DNA of 64,000 nucleotides, taken from Capsicum annuum. Its lineage: Eukaryota > Streptophyta > Magnoliopsida > Solanales > Solanaceae. The translations under genes were made by a program, and so were the position numbers. Positions 46,799 to 57,930 of this stretch are shown in pieces. Position 1 is the stretch's first letter. Each line of letters starts with the position of its first letter. Under the pieces are notes generated by a model that saw only the letters and a program-made list of their open reading frames with translations, was not told where the DNA came from and ran no database searches. The stretch covers positions 18,177,741-18,241,740 of the forward strand of contig NC_061119.1 in assembly GCF_002878395.1 (NCBI RefSeq), written 5' to 3'.

Positions 46799-48290
46799 AA
46801 ATATAATATAATACTCTTAGTTATATATTGACATGCATATATGGGGGCTGCAGTGCAGTTACAATTGTACTTTGCCAATCCTATTTCATCATTTGGGGAT
46901 AAATAAAGTAGTATTGGGTTTTTCCCAAAAAAAAAAAAAAAAAAGTACTATTGGATTTTATTTAGCTGTAAAAAATAAATAAATAAAATAAAGAGGCCCC
47001 TATCGATTTGTAACATCAAAGTTTAATGGCATCCTCAGGTACTATATCTAGCTACTACTCATGAGGCCTCAGGATAATAATATCACATCCTATCGCGGAA
47101 TTATTACTCTTTTATTTAGATACGAATTTAAAATTTAAAATTTATGTGTATAAGTTTTGGATTTCAATTTCTTTGTATAAGTTATTGTGCTTTAAATTAA
47201 TAATTTATATATATTCAATAATATTAAAAATATAAATTTTGAACTTAAACTATGAGATTCTATCGAATCCGTAATCGACCCTCTAGCTTCACCCCTGCTC
47301 CTTTCCCTTTAGCTTATTATCCGTATAATGACCCTTTAGGCCATTTAAAAGCTTATAGTAATAGAATTTAAGGGCCGTTTGATAGTAATGTAGGCCATTT
47401 AGAGTTTATAGTAATTATGCAGTTTTTAGTAATGTAGGTATTTGTTGTATGTTTAGTTACGTGGATATTAACTATTTCATTTTCTATCCAGCACAAAATA
47501 ATAGTATATTAATTTCCTCATAACTTATACATGTATCAATTACAAGTTTTTAAATTACAAACCAAATGTTGTATTCATTTTATAGTACATAACTCACTTC
47601 CTAACTAGCTATTAAATATTGTATAACTAATACAAAAATTAATACATGAATAAATTACCTATTTTATTTATTACATTAGGTGAAAATTATAGTGTAAAAA
47701 TTTTACTCTGGTATTTTTGAAATGTATTACTTTCTTGAATTAAAACTATTTGATTCAGCTATCGTTATAACGATCCTTTAGGTCATTTAAAAGCTTATAA
47801 TAATAGGTAAACACTTTTACAGAAGGTAAAAACTTATTACATAAGGTAAAATTTATTACACGTTTGTATTTATGAGATGTACTTTCTTTAATGTATCCTC
47901 AGCTACTACTGAGCCCTGATCAGTATATTTATAACAATTCAAGATGGTTTTCACTGTCATATATATTGATCAGTTGATTAAATGTTGGAATGTATCTTAA
48001 TTTATTATTGAATTCGTGTGAAGCATTTAAAACCTTACTAAAAAAGTTTACTCCCATAACTACCAAGACTCCTGTGATTTAACTTCTAGTAAACATTTTT
48101 TATGGCACTTCAATTTTTGTGGTATCAAGAGACTGCAGGTGGTATCAAGACTGCAGAAAATTGAAGGAAAGGTGTTTTTAAGTCTTGAATAAAGGATTGG
48201 TGACATTGACCAACTTAAAGGGTCAAACATCATTAGGAAACTTGATTAAGTTAATTGTGGACTTGATTAATATTTTTCAAACTTTCTAAT
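46799..48290. other. Unassigned AT-rich DNA with partial duplications
   Basis: An A18 run lies at 46927. The phrase GGCCATTTAAAAGCTTATAG at 47340 recurs as GTCATTTAAAAGCTTATAA at 47784. No gene recognised. Confidence 0.4.
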
Positions 48291-49484
48291 CTTTTCAAAA
48301 ATACAAATCAACCCAACCCGCACCCCTCTTCAATCCAAATCAATCATTCTCTCTCTCGACAGCTTCTCTTAACTCTCTCCCAACCAACAGTTCTACAAAA
48401 TTTCTCCCTTCAACCTTCGGCGACAAATAGTCAGGCGAGTTCCTTTTCGACTTTCAACCGTCAATCAACGTGAAGACTTCTCCGGCGACAACAACTTCGA
48501 GTTCTTCGTCGTCCCATTTCCCTTTTCACAGGTAAAAAATTATGAAGAAACAAAGGAACTTGAGCGAACTACTCTTCTAGTATTGAAATGTGGACTGAAT
48601 AAAATCCTAATTTCTGGCATTTCTTCTTGTTGCTGTCGTACTGTTGATTTGAATTTGTTGGTGATTTTTTGTCACAGTTGATGTTCTTAGTGTATGTGTG
48701 TGTGATGTATTGGTGTTGTTGGGTTGATTTGTTGTTTGTCTTAGTAACAATGGTGTTGCAGCAGATGAAACATCTGATGTAATAGATGAAACATCTAATG
48801 CAACAGATGAATACATCTGATGCAACAGATGGAAGCGTCTGATGCAACAGATGAAAATCTGATGCAACTATGAAAATCTGATGTAACAGGTGAACAATCT
48901 AACAAATCATTCATCTGTTGCGACAGAAGACTCTTCTGTTTGGAAGAAATCTAAACAATATTGATCCAATAGATAACTGATTAGTGTTCTGTTTTTATTC
49001 TTTCTAGCGGTTTACTCTTTATTTTGTAACAAATTAGTGATTGTTTTTATTATTTCCAATGGTTTTACTCATCCGTTGCAACAGGTCGATCATATATTGC
49101 AACAGATAACATACCTGGTGCAACAGATTAGTGATCTGTTTTTATGGTTTCCAACGGATTACTCATCCGTTGCAACTGGTCAGTTACATGTTGCATTAGA
49201 TAAAATACCAGGTACAATAGATTAGTGATCTATTTTTATGGATTCCACGGATTACTCATCCATTGCAATGGGTCGGTTATATGTTGTATCAGATAAAATA
49301 CTAGGTGCAACAGATTAGTGATCTATTTTTTCACGGATTACTCATCCGTTGCAACAGGTCGGTTATATGTTGCAACAGATAACATACCTGATGCAATAGA
49401 TTAGTGGTCTATTGGAACTGTTATATTACTGTTATGCATTGATCAATTATAATCTATATTATGTTCCAGTTAATTTAAGATAAT
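48291..49484 (+). other. 5' leader and first intron of the plus-strand DUF1985/Ulp1-type gene
   Basis: 48291-48531 is CT-rich and transcript-like (TCTCTCTCGACAGC...CCGGCGACAACAAC). It ends CACAG then GTAAAAAATT, a good donor at 48532. A good acceptor GTTCCAG ends at 49469, 16 bases before the ATG. The start TCTTTTCAAAAATACAAATC is also seen, inverted, upstream of the minus-strand copy near 56800, so it may be near the element's terminus. Confidence 0.5.
48750..49420. repeat. ATCTGTT/AACAGAT array in the first intron
   Basis: 48750-48945 alternates ACAGATGAAACATCTGATG-type units of about 25 bp. From 49065 to 49420 a longer unit of about 105 bp recurs three to four times (TTAGTGATCTGTTTTTATGG...CTCATCCGTTGCAAC...TGTTGCAACAGATAACATACC). 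All units are built from AACAGAT and its complement ATCTGTT around a GTTGCAAC centre. Confidence 0.9.
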
Positions 49485-52015
49485 ATGGCTCCCAAAAGAA
49501 AAGAAATCGAATCATGTCCAAGTAAAGAAACAAGTGCAGCAACTCGGCTACATCCACCACTCTATGAGCTTTCTTTACAAGTGTTATCTCAATCAGGAAC
49601 AAAGATAATGAACATGGGGAGGAGGAATCTTTCAAAAAATATGATCCAAAAACTAATAGCCCTTCCGCCGAAGAGTTGGTCAAAACCTTCGGCATTGATC
49701 GTTATCCGGTGAGAATGCAGTGCAGTGGTGCCACATATTTAACGAGTGATCTCGTGGTTAAGTCAGTCATGGGAAAATCTTTTGACGCCTTCAGAAAAAT
49801 ACTTCGAGAACAAAAATTGAATTCTTATTTCAGGGAAAGCTGCTTTGGGCAATATCTTGATTTGCCGGAGGACAACAATGCTCATTTCTAGATGAAAATG
49901 GTATATGATCTTCTCAAGCGTAGGTTTATGTATGAAAACAAAGATAAGATGGATGAGGTATGGGTAAATTACAGCGGCATGCCTATTTATTTTGGTTGGA
50001 AGGAGTTTGCCATAGTTACCAGATTAAAATGTTATCCTCCTTCTCCTTCTCAAGTTATACCTACTCTGACCCAAAAAAGGCACCCAGCACACTCAAAAAA
50101 GGCAAAGACAAGTCGAGTAATTGTGATGATCTAGTGTTCATTGTTGGTCCAAGCTTCAAAAACAAAAATCTGATAGAAGCGTTGAAAGGTAAAGGACTTG
50201 CAAAGAAGCACAAACAATCATTGTGCTTGATTTGGTTTGTACATAATATTATTTGGGTGATAGACGTTAACAACAACATAAGTTTCAGTTTAATAAATTT
50301 CTCCGAGGATCTTGAATCACTTAACAGCTATTCTTGAGGTTATGAAAGCTTCAAAATGACTGTCGAATATTTGTTGACTCCGTTAACGCCAAAAACAGTC
50401 AACTTATATGGCTTTCCATGGGCCTTCATGGTAAATATTTCTTTTATCATGATATGATTCATTATTTTTTATTCAATAATGTTTTTGATTTATGGGCGTT
50501 ATGTTATAGGCTTGGGCATTTGAAGTCATTCCTTATTTGAGACAACAAGTGAACTACCAGGAAGAAATTTCCTGTCCAAAAATTCTGAGATGGTTGTCGG
50601 CCAAAACCGATAAAAATATAAAATTTCTTGATCTTTTTAATCCCACCAAGGAAGCAGTAAGTCCAATTCTAATCAATTTTTTGATTTAATTAATGATTAA
50701 ATAATTTCATCATCATTCTTAATATATGTACCGATTTATTTTAGATTGTCCATCCATGGCTTGTTCCGACCAACCGAGAGTTGAAAATGCTATTTTTTCT
50801 TATTTTACAGTCTGTGTAAAATTTATCGAACTCGAAGATCGTTGATGGAATAAAAATGGAATTGTTTGGAGCAACAGACATCAGAAGAAAAACAATTTTG
50901 AAGGGTGGGACTAATGATGCTCCTCTTATAGTTTTTGAAACAACAAGACAATATGATTATGATCATAATGGTTGTACAAATTTTACTTTAAATTTTGCCA
51001 CATCTAGCGAATGTTCTGCATGCAAATGTCAAGACTGCAAGGCAAAACACGATGGAGAGATTAATGCTATTAATACACTAACTGCTTCTGTAAAGAAAAT
51101 GACATCTAAGAGGGGTGTCATTCCATCAAAGAGGATTTCATATCCAGAAACTCCACTAGAGATCAAGACGGCTAAGAGAAGAAGGAAAGACACTTCCAAG
51201 ACATCATCAAGCATTAAAAAATGTAAGAATGCAACACCTCTGTTGTTGTCTTGTACCGATGTTTAATGTGCAAGGGCCACAGGAGAGCAGCATAAGCTGA
51301 AGAAGGTGAATAAACATCATCTGTTCTAAGAAACAAATAGGCACATATCTGTTTCAACAGATGATACATCTGCTGAAAATTATCAAATAGATATATACAT
51401 CTGTTGCAACTGTTGTCTAACCTTTTGCATCAGATTCGTTATCTGTTTCAACAAATGAGTCTATTGTTGTAATAGATGGGTCATCTATTTGAAATTATCC
51501 TACTGCTTTGATTTACCTATTTGAATTTGTCTCAACAGATAATCCATCTGATGTAATATAAGGATCATCTGTTGCAACAGATGGACAATCTGTTGTATAT
51601 CTCTACTTAGCATTGATAATTCTGGCTTTTCAGGTAGATGTCACTGTAAAAGTTACTGCCGAAGAGCATAATATCACAGTTGATAATCCATCAAATGCTT
51701 TCAAAAAAGAATAAAAAGTGGAGCCTGTTAGTTTGGGAGAACGGAAGAATTATCCGTTTAAAGTCAACATCTCAGACGAGGATCCAAAAAAACTAACACA
51801 GTTGATCAACGACTATTCAGAATGGATTGCCGATGGGCTACTAAAGCATCATGCCGGCAGGTACATAAATCAATTTTATAGATATTGGTTTATACAATTC
51901 TTTTTGTAAGAACCTGACATTAACACATATAAATCATCATGTAGAAAACAAAATAACGAACGCTACAAAGTGAATGAATCGAGTCTTGGTTTTGAATATA
52001 ATTTAATCCTTAGTT
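49485..52015 (+). pseudogene. DUF1985/Ulp1-type transposon gene, decayed and truncated (plus copy)
   Basis: Six exons can be followed. Exon 2 (ATG 49485) [17 protein letters not shown], then after frameshifts [72 protein letters not shown] and NLYGFPWAFM, ending at donor 50431: a DUF1985 domain. Exon 3 50510-50656 AWAFEVIPYLRQQVNYQEE and ILRWLSAK. Exon 4 50745-51307 IVHPWLVPTNRELK, a Cys-rich CSACKCQDCKAKHDGE and basic KTAKRRRKD. Exon 5 51634-51860 YPFKVNISDEDPKKLTQLIN and DGLLKHHAG. Exon 6 from 51945 KQNNERYKVNESSLGFEYN. In-frame stops at 49889, 50335 (Trp to TGA), 50817 (TAA) and 51715 (TAA). The protease part is missing. Function of intact relatives: a SUMO/ubiquitin-like protease carried by plant Mutator-like elements. 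Confidence 0.7.
51330..51600. repeat. ATCTGTT/AACAGAT array in intron 4 of the plus copy
   Basis: Includes the exact palindrome ATCTGTTGCAACAGAT at 51567-51582 and about ten imperfect half-units. It is bounded by exons 4 and 5. Confidence 0.9.
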
Positions 52016-52044
52016 TTGAACATGTTAATTGAAATAGATTACTA

Positions 52045-52375
52045 GATTCAAATATCGCAACAGATAATACATCTGCTACAACAAACGATATATCTTATCA
52101 AACAGATTTAGACATATGTTGCAACATGAGATGCAACACATAGGTCATCTGCTGAAAATTATATTACAGGTCTTCCTACTTTTTTTATTTGCTCCAACAG
52201 ATTACCGATCAGTTGCAATAGATAGTTTATATGTTGCAACAAATCATATATTTATTGCGACAGACAGACTGGGAACATCTGAATAACGCAACAGATGACC
52301 AACCTATTCTAACAGATAATCAATCTGTCACAACAGGTACTATATCTATTATGACAGATAAAAAATCTGTTGCAT
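52045..52375. repeat. ATCTGTT/AACAGAT array between the two convergent genes
   Basis: About fourteen half-units, for example CAACAGATAATACATCTGC and AGATAATCAATCTGTCACAA. It lies between the end of the plus copy and the end of the minus copy, so it could be an intron of either or intergenic. Confidence 0.85.
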
Positions 52376-53274
52376 TATAAAAGTTCAACTTGGCCAGACA
52401 TAAAAATTATTGCCACTACATGTAAAGTGAATTGGCTTGAAATAAAAATTTATTATCGTGTTCGTCTCTGTCTTTGTACATGTTATTTTTTATACACGGG
52501 CTCCAACCATTTAGTTAGTACCCCATATGCCCAGACCCATTGCATCTTTCCCAAAATGGTGTCGTACACACTGATTATTTGTGTGTCAGTCAACAAACAC
52601 TCGATATATGCAAGCAAGTACGGCCCTCACGCTGCACCGATTGTATTTTTTGGGAGATGGATATTCTTATTTTGACCTTCAAAATCCTATGATTCCTTCG
52701 CCAAGATATCAGCGGGCAAGTGATCTATCAACTTACTCTGCTTCAACAACTTGGGCAACAACTTCAAGAGTGGCTACATGTGGGTTAAAAACATCTTCTC
52801 GCTGAAGACAGGTAAGTTGCAGTCATAAAACTTAATCTTTTCCTCGTATAGTAGTATCTCAATAGTGAGAAAATGTATGACATCTATGTTCATGACTGCA
52901 AGGATTCTCTTTACCTTGGTCCAGCTCTTGCCGTGTTGATATGACCTCTTTCCTTTAACATATTAATCACTTCTTCATCCCATTGGAACGTAAAAACTAA
53001 CTGATCAAATCTTGGTCCACCGAAATTAGCTATCTTACAGAGTTTAGCATACCTATCCTTGAAATTATTGTAGAAGTTGAGGTCCATTATCCTATCGACA
53101 GCATCATAAGGGTACGCTAATTACCTGCCCCTCATGAGGCAGAGAATTTCATCAATATATTATGGTATAAGAAGACAATTTTTAAATAGTTTAGTAATTG
53201 TAAAGAATAAAAATATAGTGGAAAGAATCTGATGCAGAGGGTTCTCTAAATCAGTTCACAAATTACCTAGCCAA

Positions 53275-53350
53275 CGCAACCTATGCAACAGATGTGTATT
53301 ATGTTGCAACAGAATACCAAGTTGTTGCAACAGATTACATATCTGCTGTG
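53275..53350. repeat. Short ATCTGTT/AACAGAT array in an intron of the minus copy
   Basis: Three to four units (CAACAGATGTGTATTATGTT, GTTGCAACAGATTACATATC) between the exon ending at 53402 and the Ulp1 exon starting at 53128. Confidence 0.8.
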
Positions 53351-54309
53351 TAGATTCTTCTTTATGCAGTATATTGGAAGGCTAGGTTAGCAAAAGTAAA
53401 CTTACCTTGTCCTCGTACCACACGTTCATATTTTTCATATTCGAGAAGTCTTTGGCAGTAAATGAATGCATGGTGTATTCTTTTTTAACCTTCATCTTGA
53501 TGAATTCTTCCATTTTCTTCTTCTTCTCTTTGCCAAGAGCCACGAATATTCCACCTTCTCCAGCGGCCCCTGAACTTCAACAACTCTTGGAGTGGGAGGA
53601 GTTTCAATTTTTGATGATTTCAGAACAAAGAGAATTTGTCTAATTTTTCTTCTCTTTCTTCTAACCTCCACTGTAGGAGTGCATGGCTCTCTTACCTCGT
53701 TGGATGGAATGACACCCCTCCTAGATTTCAACTCCTCGATAGCTTCAGTAATATCTTTTAGCTTTTTAAGGAGTTTATCCTCTCTGTCCTTACACACTTT
53801 GTATTTACAATGAGAATATGAGGGTAGGGAGGGGTGAGAGGGACCACTATAAGGGTAGGAAGGACCGGTGTAGGAGTGAGAAGGAGGACCTGCGCAAAGG
53901 GTGTTTTCAAACATATTTATTTTTTGCTAAGCACTAACATACTCATAACCACGATTGGCAGCAGCAGCAGAATAGCTGCCACCATCACAAACAACTCTAC
54001 CGACAATACCCTCAGAAGAAGCACCCAGATCTGTTGCAGTTTGAGGTTGGTCATAAAGAGCTTCAATATTAGCTGACCTTTCCTAACTGCTCTTCTTATG
54101 GATGTTGCTCAGCCAATTTCTTCTTTATTAACTCCACTGTTAGATTTTTTTTTGTATCAACAAGACCTAGAGTTAGAAAAGAAGTCATACCTAGCTCATC
54201 AATGGTAGGCACAATCCAAGGATGCACAACCTGTAAAAAAAAAGACAGAAGGAATTTAAATTATATAATAATAATTTACAGTCAGTTGGGTTACATGGAG
54301 CTCGGGTTA

Positions 54310-54600
54310 CATGGATGTTAATACATCCAACTTATGCAACAGACGATCTAGCTACCGCAATAGCTAATCTGTATTTGAAACAGATTGATAATATGTTACA
54401 TCAGATTACCCACCTGTTGCATAATTTGTAGTAGATAGGTAATTTGTTGAGTAGGATTTAGAGAACCATTGCAAAGTATGGATTATCTATCGCAACAAAT
54501 TATCCATCTGTTGCATCAGTTGCAGTTGACGAGTAATCTGTTGTAACAGACAAACCATCTGTCGCAACATATAGAACATCTATTTCAATATCTTTCTTTG
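54310..54600. repeat. ATCTGTT/AACAGAT array in an intron of the minus copy
   Basis: About twelve half-units between the exons ending near 54625 and starting near 54231, again exactly intronic. Its place matches the 50657-50744 intron of the plus copy, which has no array. Confidence 0.85.
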
Positions 54601-55929
54601 AGGCAAATTATTTTAGTTGAAAGAAGATGTACTGCATCATTCGAAGGGTTAAAGAGATCATCCTCGTTAATATTTTTTTTGCTGCTCTCTCCTGCAACCA
54701 ACCACCTAAGGATCCCTGGATGATAAACCTTATCCGGGTAATCCTTGAAATACTTTCGGAGGGGAGGAATGACTTCACATGCCCAAGCCTAAAAATTATA
54801 AACAGGAAGTAAGCAAAAAAAAAGTCATAACTATATTCAATATAATTTAATGAATGAGTAAAAATTGTGATTAATTTTACCATGAAAGCCCAAGGAAAGC
54901 TGTATAATGTGGTCGTCTTTGGCTTTAGCTTTTTCAGTAAATATTTGACAATCAAGTAGTAGTTGTCGTATCTGCGGGGATAATCGTTGAATTTCTCAAA
55001 ATCATTAGCAAGATCCAATAAATCAAGTTCTATGACTTTCCTGACGTCTCTTGTTAGTAAAACGAAATGGACAAACCAAACTAAGAACAATTTCTCCCTA
55101 TAGTGCTTTGATATGTCTTTATTCTTAAGATCCGCCATCAAGTCCTCCACTCTGTAACTAGGTCCAACAATGCTCAACAATCCATCATTTCTTATCTTAC
55201 GTTTTTTGGACCCTTTGTGGGGTGTTTTCTTGATGAGAGGTTCTTCTGGACGATCGCATCACAAGCCCGTCACTATGGCAAACTCTTTTAATTCAAAACA
55301 AACTGGCATGCCACAGTAGTTGATTCAGACTTCATCCATCTTTTTTATACCCTTCTTCGGACCACTATCATCCCCACATACTTGATCCTGTGCTTAAGAA
55401 GGCCATATACTATAATAATTGAAAAACGGAGAGGGCGGTCCCCAGAAAGCTCAAGAAAGTATGCAAAGCAGCTCTTCTTAAAAAGTCCATCTATGTTTTC
55501 CTTCTTCATAATACTTTTAAGTTCATTAAAAGATTTCTCCTACTGACATTTAAGTACAACATCACGAAATACTGCGTTAGGGTTACTCATCAGCATCGCA
55601 ACTCTAAACCTGGCGATACTAATAGATTTGACAAAATCATGTTGGGATATTGATGTTTTCACGCTCCATTGGTGGAAGGAGTTATCACTTTCCTCGGCTT
55701 CATTTTGCCCTGACTGAGATTGTTCTAGAAGTTCCTCAAATCTATCTATAGTCTAGCCTTTTTTGTCGGGTGGTCAGAAGTTGATCCACTTTCAGTTTCT
55801 TTTCTTTTGGGAGACATATTTTAACTACAAACAATAGAAAAATAAAAAATACATTTCATTTGATGTTTGCATAATTTTTTTTAAAAAGGTAACACAAATT
55901 TCAATAAATTATTCTACGCCACATAACAA

Positions 55930-56180
55930 AAAAAATACTCCAACGGACAACCCATCAGTTGAAATAGATGGGGAACCCAAATCTATTTGAAGACCTATTT
56001 AATATCTCCTAACAGATATGCCACCTGTTGAAACAGATGGACAAATTTCAATAAATTATTCTACGCCACATTACAAAAAAATACTCCAACGGATAACCCA
56101 TCAGTTGGAACAGATGGGAAATCTGTTTGAAGACCTATTTAATATCTCCCAATAGATTTTCCATCCGTTGCAACAAATGG
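55930..56180. repeat. ATCTGTT-type array with a 120-bp internal duplication
   Basis: Two copies of a roughly 120-bp segment start at 55930 and 56082, each with ACTCCAACGGA-AACCCATCA and GACCTATTTAATATCTCC. Located in the first intron or leader of the minus copy, like the 48750-49420 array in the plus copy. Confidence 0.8.
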
Positions 56181-56345
56181 ACCATCACCACCACAACCAA
56201 TGCCACCAAGACCACCACCAATGCCACCAATACCAATACCAATACCAACACCAAGACCACAGACACCACCGCCAAAAAAAGACAAATACCAACACCACCA
56301 ATAACAGCCACCAACAACACCACAAACACCATCCAATAATACCAT
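56181..56345. repeat. CCA/AAC-rich low-complexity tract
   Basis: Irregular CCACCA, AATACCA and ACACCACC units. Read on the minus strand it gives Val/Gly/Leu-rich frames that are not a protein family. Part of the presumed leader intron of the minus copy. Confidence 0.75.
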
Positions 56346-56494
56346 GACAGTTAACAAAATACTGAGAGAAAAATTAGGGCTTTCTCGAATGCTTCCTATT
56401 TTTTTAGCATCAAAACTCAAAATTATTAACCCATTCTCAAAGATAATACAACTAAAAGTCTTCTTTTTCATTATTAACTAAAAATTTCTATTTT

Positions 56495-56800
56495 TTAGAA
56501 TAAAGAATAAATGTAGAACTCTTCTCGAACTTTGTTACCTGCGAAGATAGAGAAAATAATAGATACAAGTGGGAATAAAGTTGGAAAAAAACAACTATAT
56601 GTAATCGTAATTGGAAAGAAAATTGACCTGTTTAAAAGGGTTGAGCAATATGTTGAGTAGTTGTTATTTGTACTTTTAAGAGAGAGAGGAGACCCCGAGA
56701 GAGAGAGAGAGAGAGAGAGATATAAGAGCGTGAACTTCAAATTTGGAATAAAATGTTTTTCACGCAAATGGATGATTTGATGGGTTGATTTATAATTTTG
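56495..56800 (-). other. Presumed 5' leader of the minus-strand gene, with (GA)n run
   Basis: The minus strand starts near 56800 with TTTTCCAAAATTATAAATCA, matching the start of the plus-copy leader (TTTTCAAAAATACAAATCA). It contains a CT run (GA on the plus strand, 56697-56720) and ends TCTTCGCAG then GTAACAAAG, a possible donor at about 56539. By analogy with 48291-48531 it is the transcribed leader. Confidence 0.45.
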
Positions 56801-56886
56801 GAAAAGAATGACAAGATTTCAAATTGCTAATTTGGTCCGAATTGATCTTAATTAATTTTAAAAAATTTAAAACATATAGTTTTTTG

Positions 56887-57590
56887 AACATTGAGTTGAT
56901 GAGAACTAATTTCAACTTTGAGTGATCGATCAACGATTCAGGTCGGGATGAATGCAATACCAATGTCATACAATTACAAAGACTCGATTAGATTTTTAGT
57001 TAACCCTGTGAGCTCATTCATTCATCCCTAGTTCCAGCTAAATCAACTTAGGTACTATCACTATCCTAACATTGAATTGATGTGAACTCATTTCAACTCA
57101 GAGTGATCGATCGACGACTCGAGTCGGGATGAATGCTAGACCAACGCCATACAAGTGCAAAGACTCGATTGGATTTGTAGTTGATCCTGTGAGCTCATTC
57201 ATTCATATATAGTTCCACCTAAATCAACTTAAGTACTATCACTATCCTATCATAGAGTTTATGAGAACTTATTTTAACTCAGAGTGATCGATCGATGACT
57301 CGGGTCAGGATGAACATAATACCAATGCCATGCAATTATAAAGACTCGATTGGATTTTTAGTTGACCTTGTGAGCTCATTCATTCGTCCCTAGTTCCACC
57401 TAAATCAACTTAGGTATTATCACTATCCTAATATTGAGTTGATGAGAACTCATTTCAACTTAGAGTGATCGATCGATGACTCAGGTTGAGATGAAAGTAA
57501 TACCAATGTTATGCAATTGCAAAGACTCAATTGGATTTGTAGTTGATCCTGTGAGCTCATTCATTTATCCCTAGTGCCACCTAAATCAGT
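56887..57590. repeat. 181-bp tandem repeat, 3.9 copies
   Basis: Units start at 56887, 57068, 57249 and 57430, an exact period of 181. Each holds AACATTGAGTTGATGAGAAC, GAGTGATCGATCGATGACTC, CGGGATGAA, CAAAGACTCGATTGGATTT, GTGAGCTCATTCATTC and CTAAATCAACTTAGGTA. Copies differ by several per cent and the last is cut at its CTAAATCA. The length is in the nucleosomal range of plant satellites, but only one short array is visible. Confidence 0.9.
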
Positions 57591-57930
57591 TGCAATGAAA
57601 TCTGTTGCAATAAATGACTGAGCTGTTGAAAATTTTCAAACAAATATTCATAGCTGTTGTAACAGATGATATATCTGATTTAATTATCAAATAGATATTT
57701 GCATCTATTGTGACAGATGACTGAGTTGTTGGAAATTTTTAAACATATATTTATATCTATTGTAACAGATGACATATCTAATTTAAGTATCAAATAGACA
57801 TTTACATCTGTTATGACAGATGACTGAGCTGTTGGAAATTTTCAAACAGATATTTATATCTATTGTAACAGATGACATATCTGATTTAATTAATTATCAA
57901 ATAAGTATTTTCATCTGTTATCACAGATGC
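57591..57930. repeat. ATCTGTT-type array with 100-bp higher-order period
   Basis: Three copies of a roughly 100-bp unit: GACAGATGACTGAGCTGTTG, AAATTTTCAAACAGATATTT, ATCTATTGTAACAGATGACA and TATCTGATTTAATTATCAAA. It starts within the last 181-bp unit without a gap. Confidence 0.85.

Larger units (their letters stand above)
52380..55815 (-). pseudogene. DUF1985/Ulp1-type transposon gene, decayed, catalytic Cys codon lost (minus copy)
   Basis: Minus strand from ATG 55815, MSPKRKETESGSTSDHPTKK, then DUF1985: SCFAYFLELSGDRPL, MDEV-INYCGMPVCFELKEF, IVGPSYRVEDLMADLKN, EKLFLVWFVHFVLLTRDVR and KTTTLYSFPWAFM (donor 54880). Next exon AWACEVIPPLRKYFKDYPD, ILRWLVAG (54788-54625), then VVHPWIVPTIDELGMTSFLT (54231 on), GPSYPYSGPSHPSLPSYSHC, KSRRGVIPSNEVREPC and RRKRRKIRQILFVLK (53914-53492). 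The Ulp1 (C48) domain lies at 53128-52480: DRIMDLNFYNNFKDRY, FDQLVFTFQWDEEVIN, the catalytic His in IHFLTIEI, the Asp in FYDCNLPVF, and QSKLIDHLPAD. At the catalytic Cys position the codon is TGA, followed by GPYLLAYIECLLTD. Other stops and frameshifts occur. Dead, but the whole gene is present. Confidence 0.75.

Noticed and set aside
56135..56471. Val/Leu/Gly-rich minus-strand frames that look like membrane protein
   Set aside because: They are translations of a CCA/AAC low-complexity tract.
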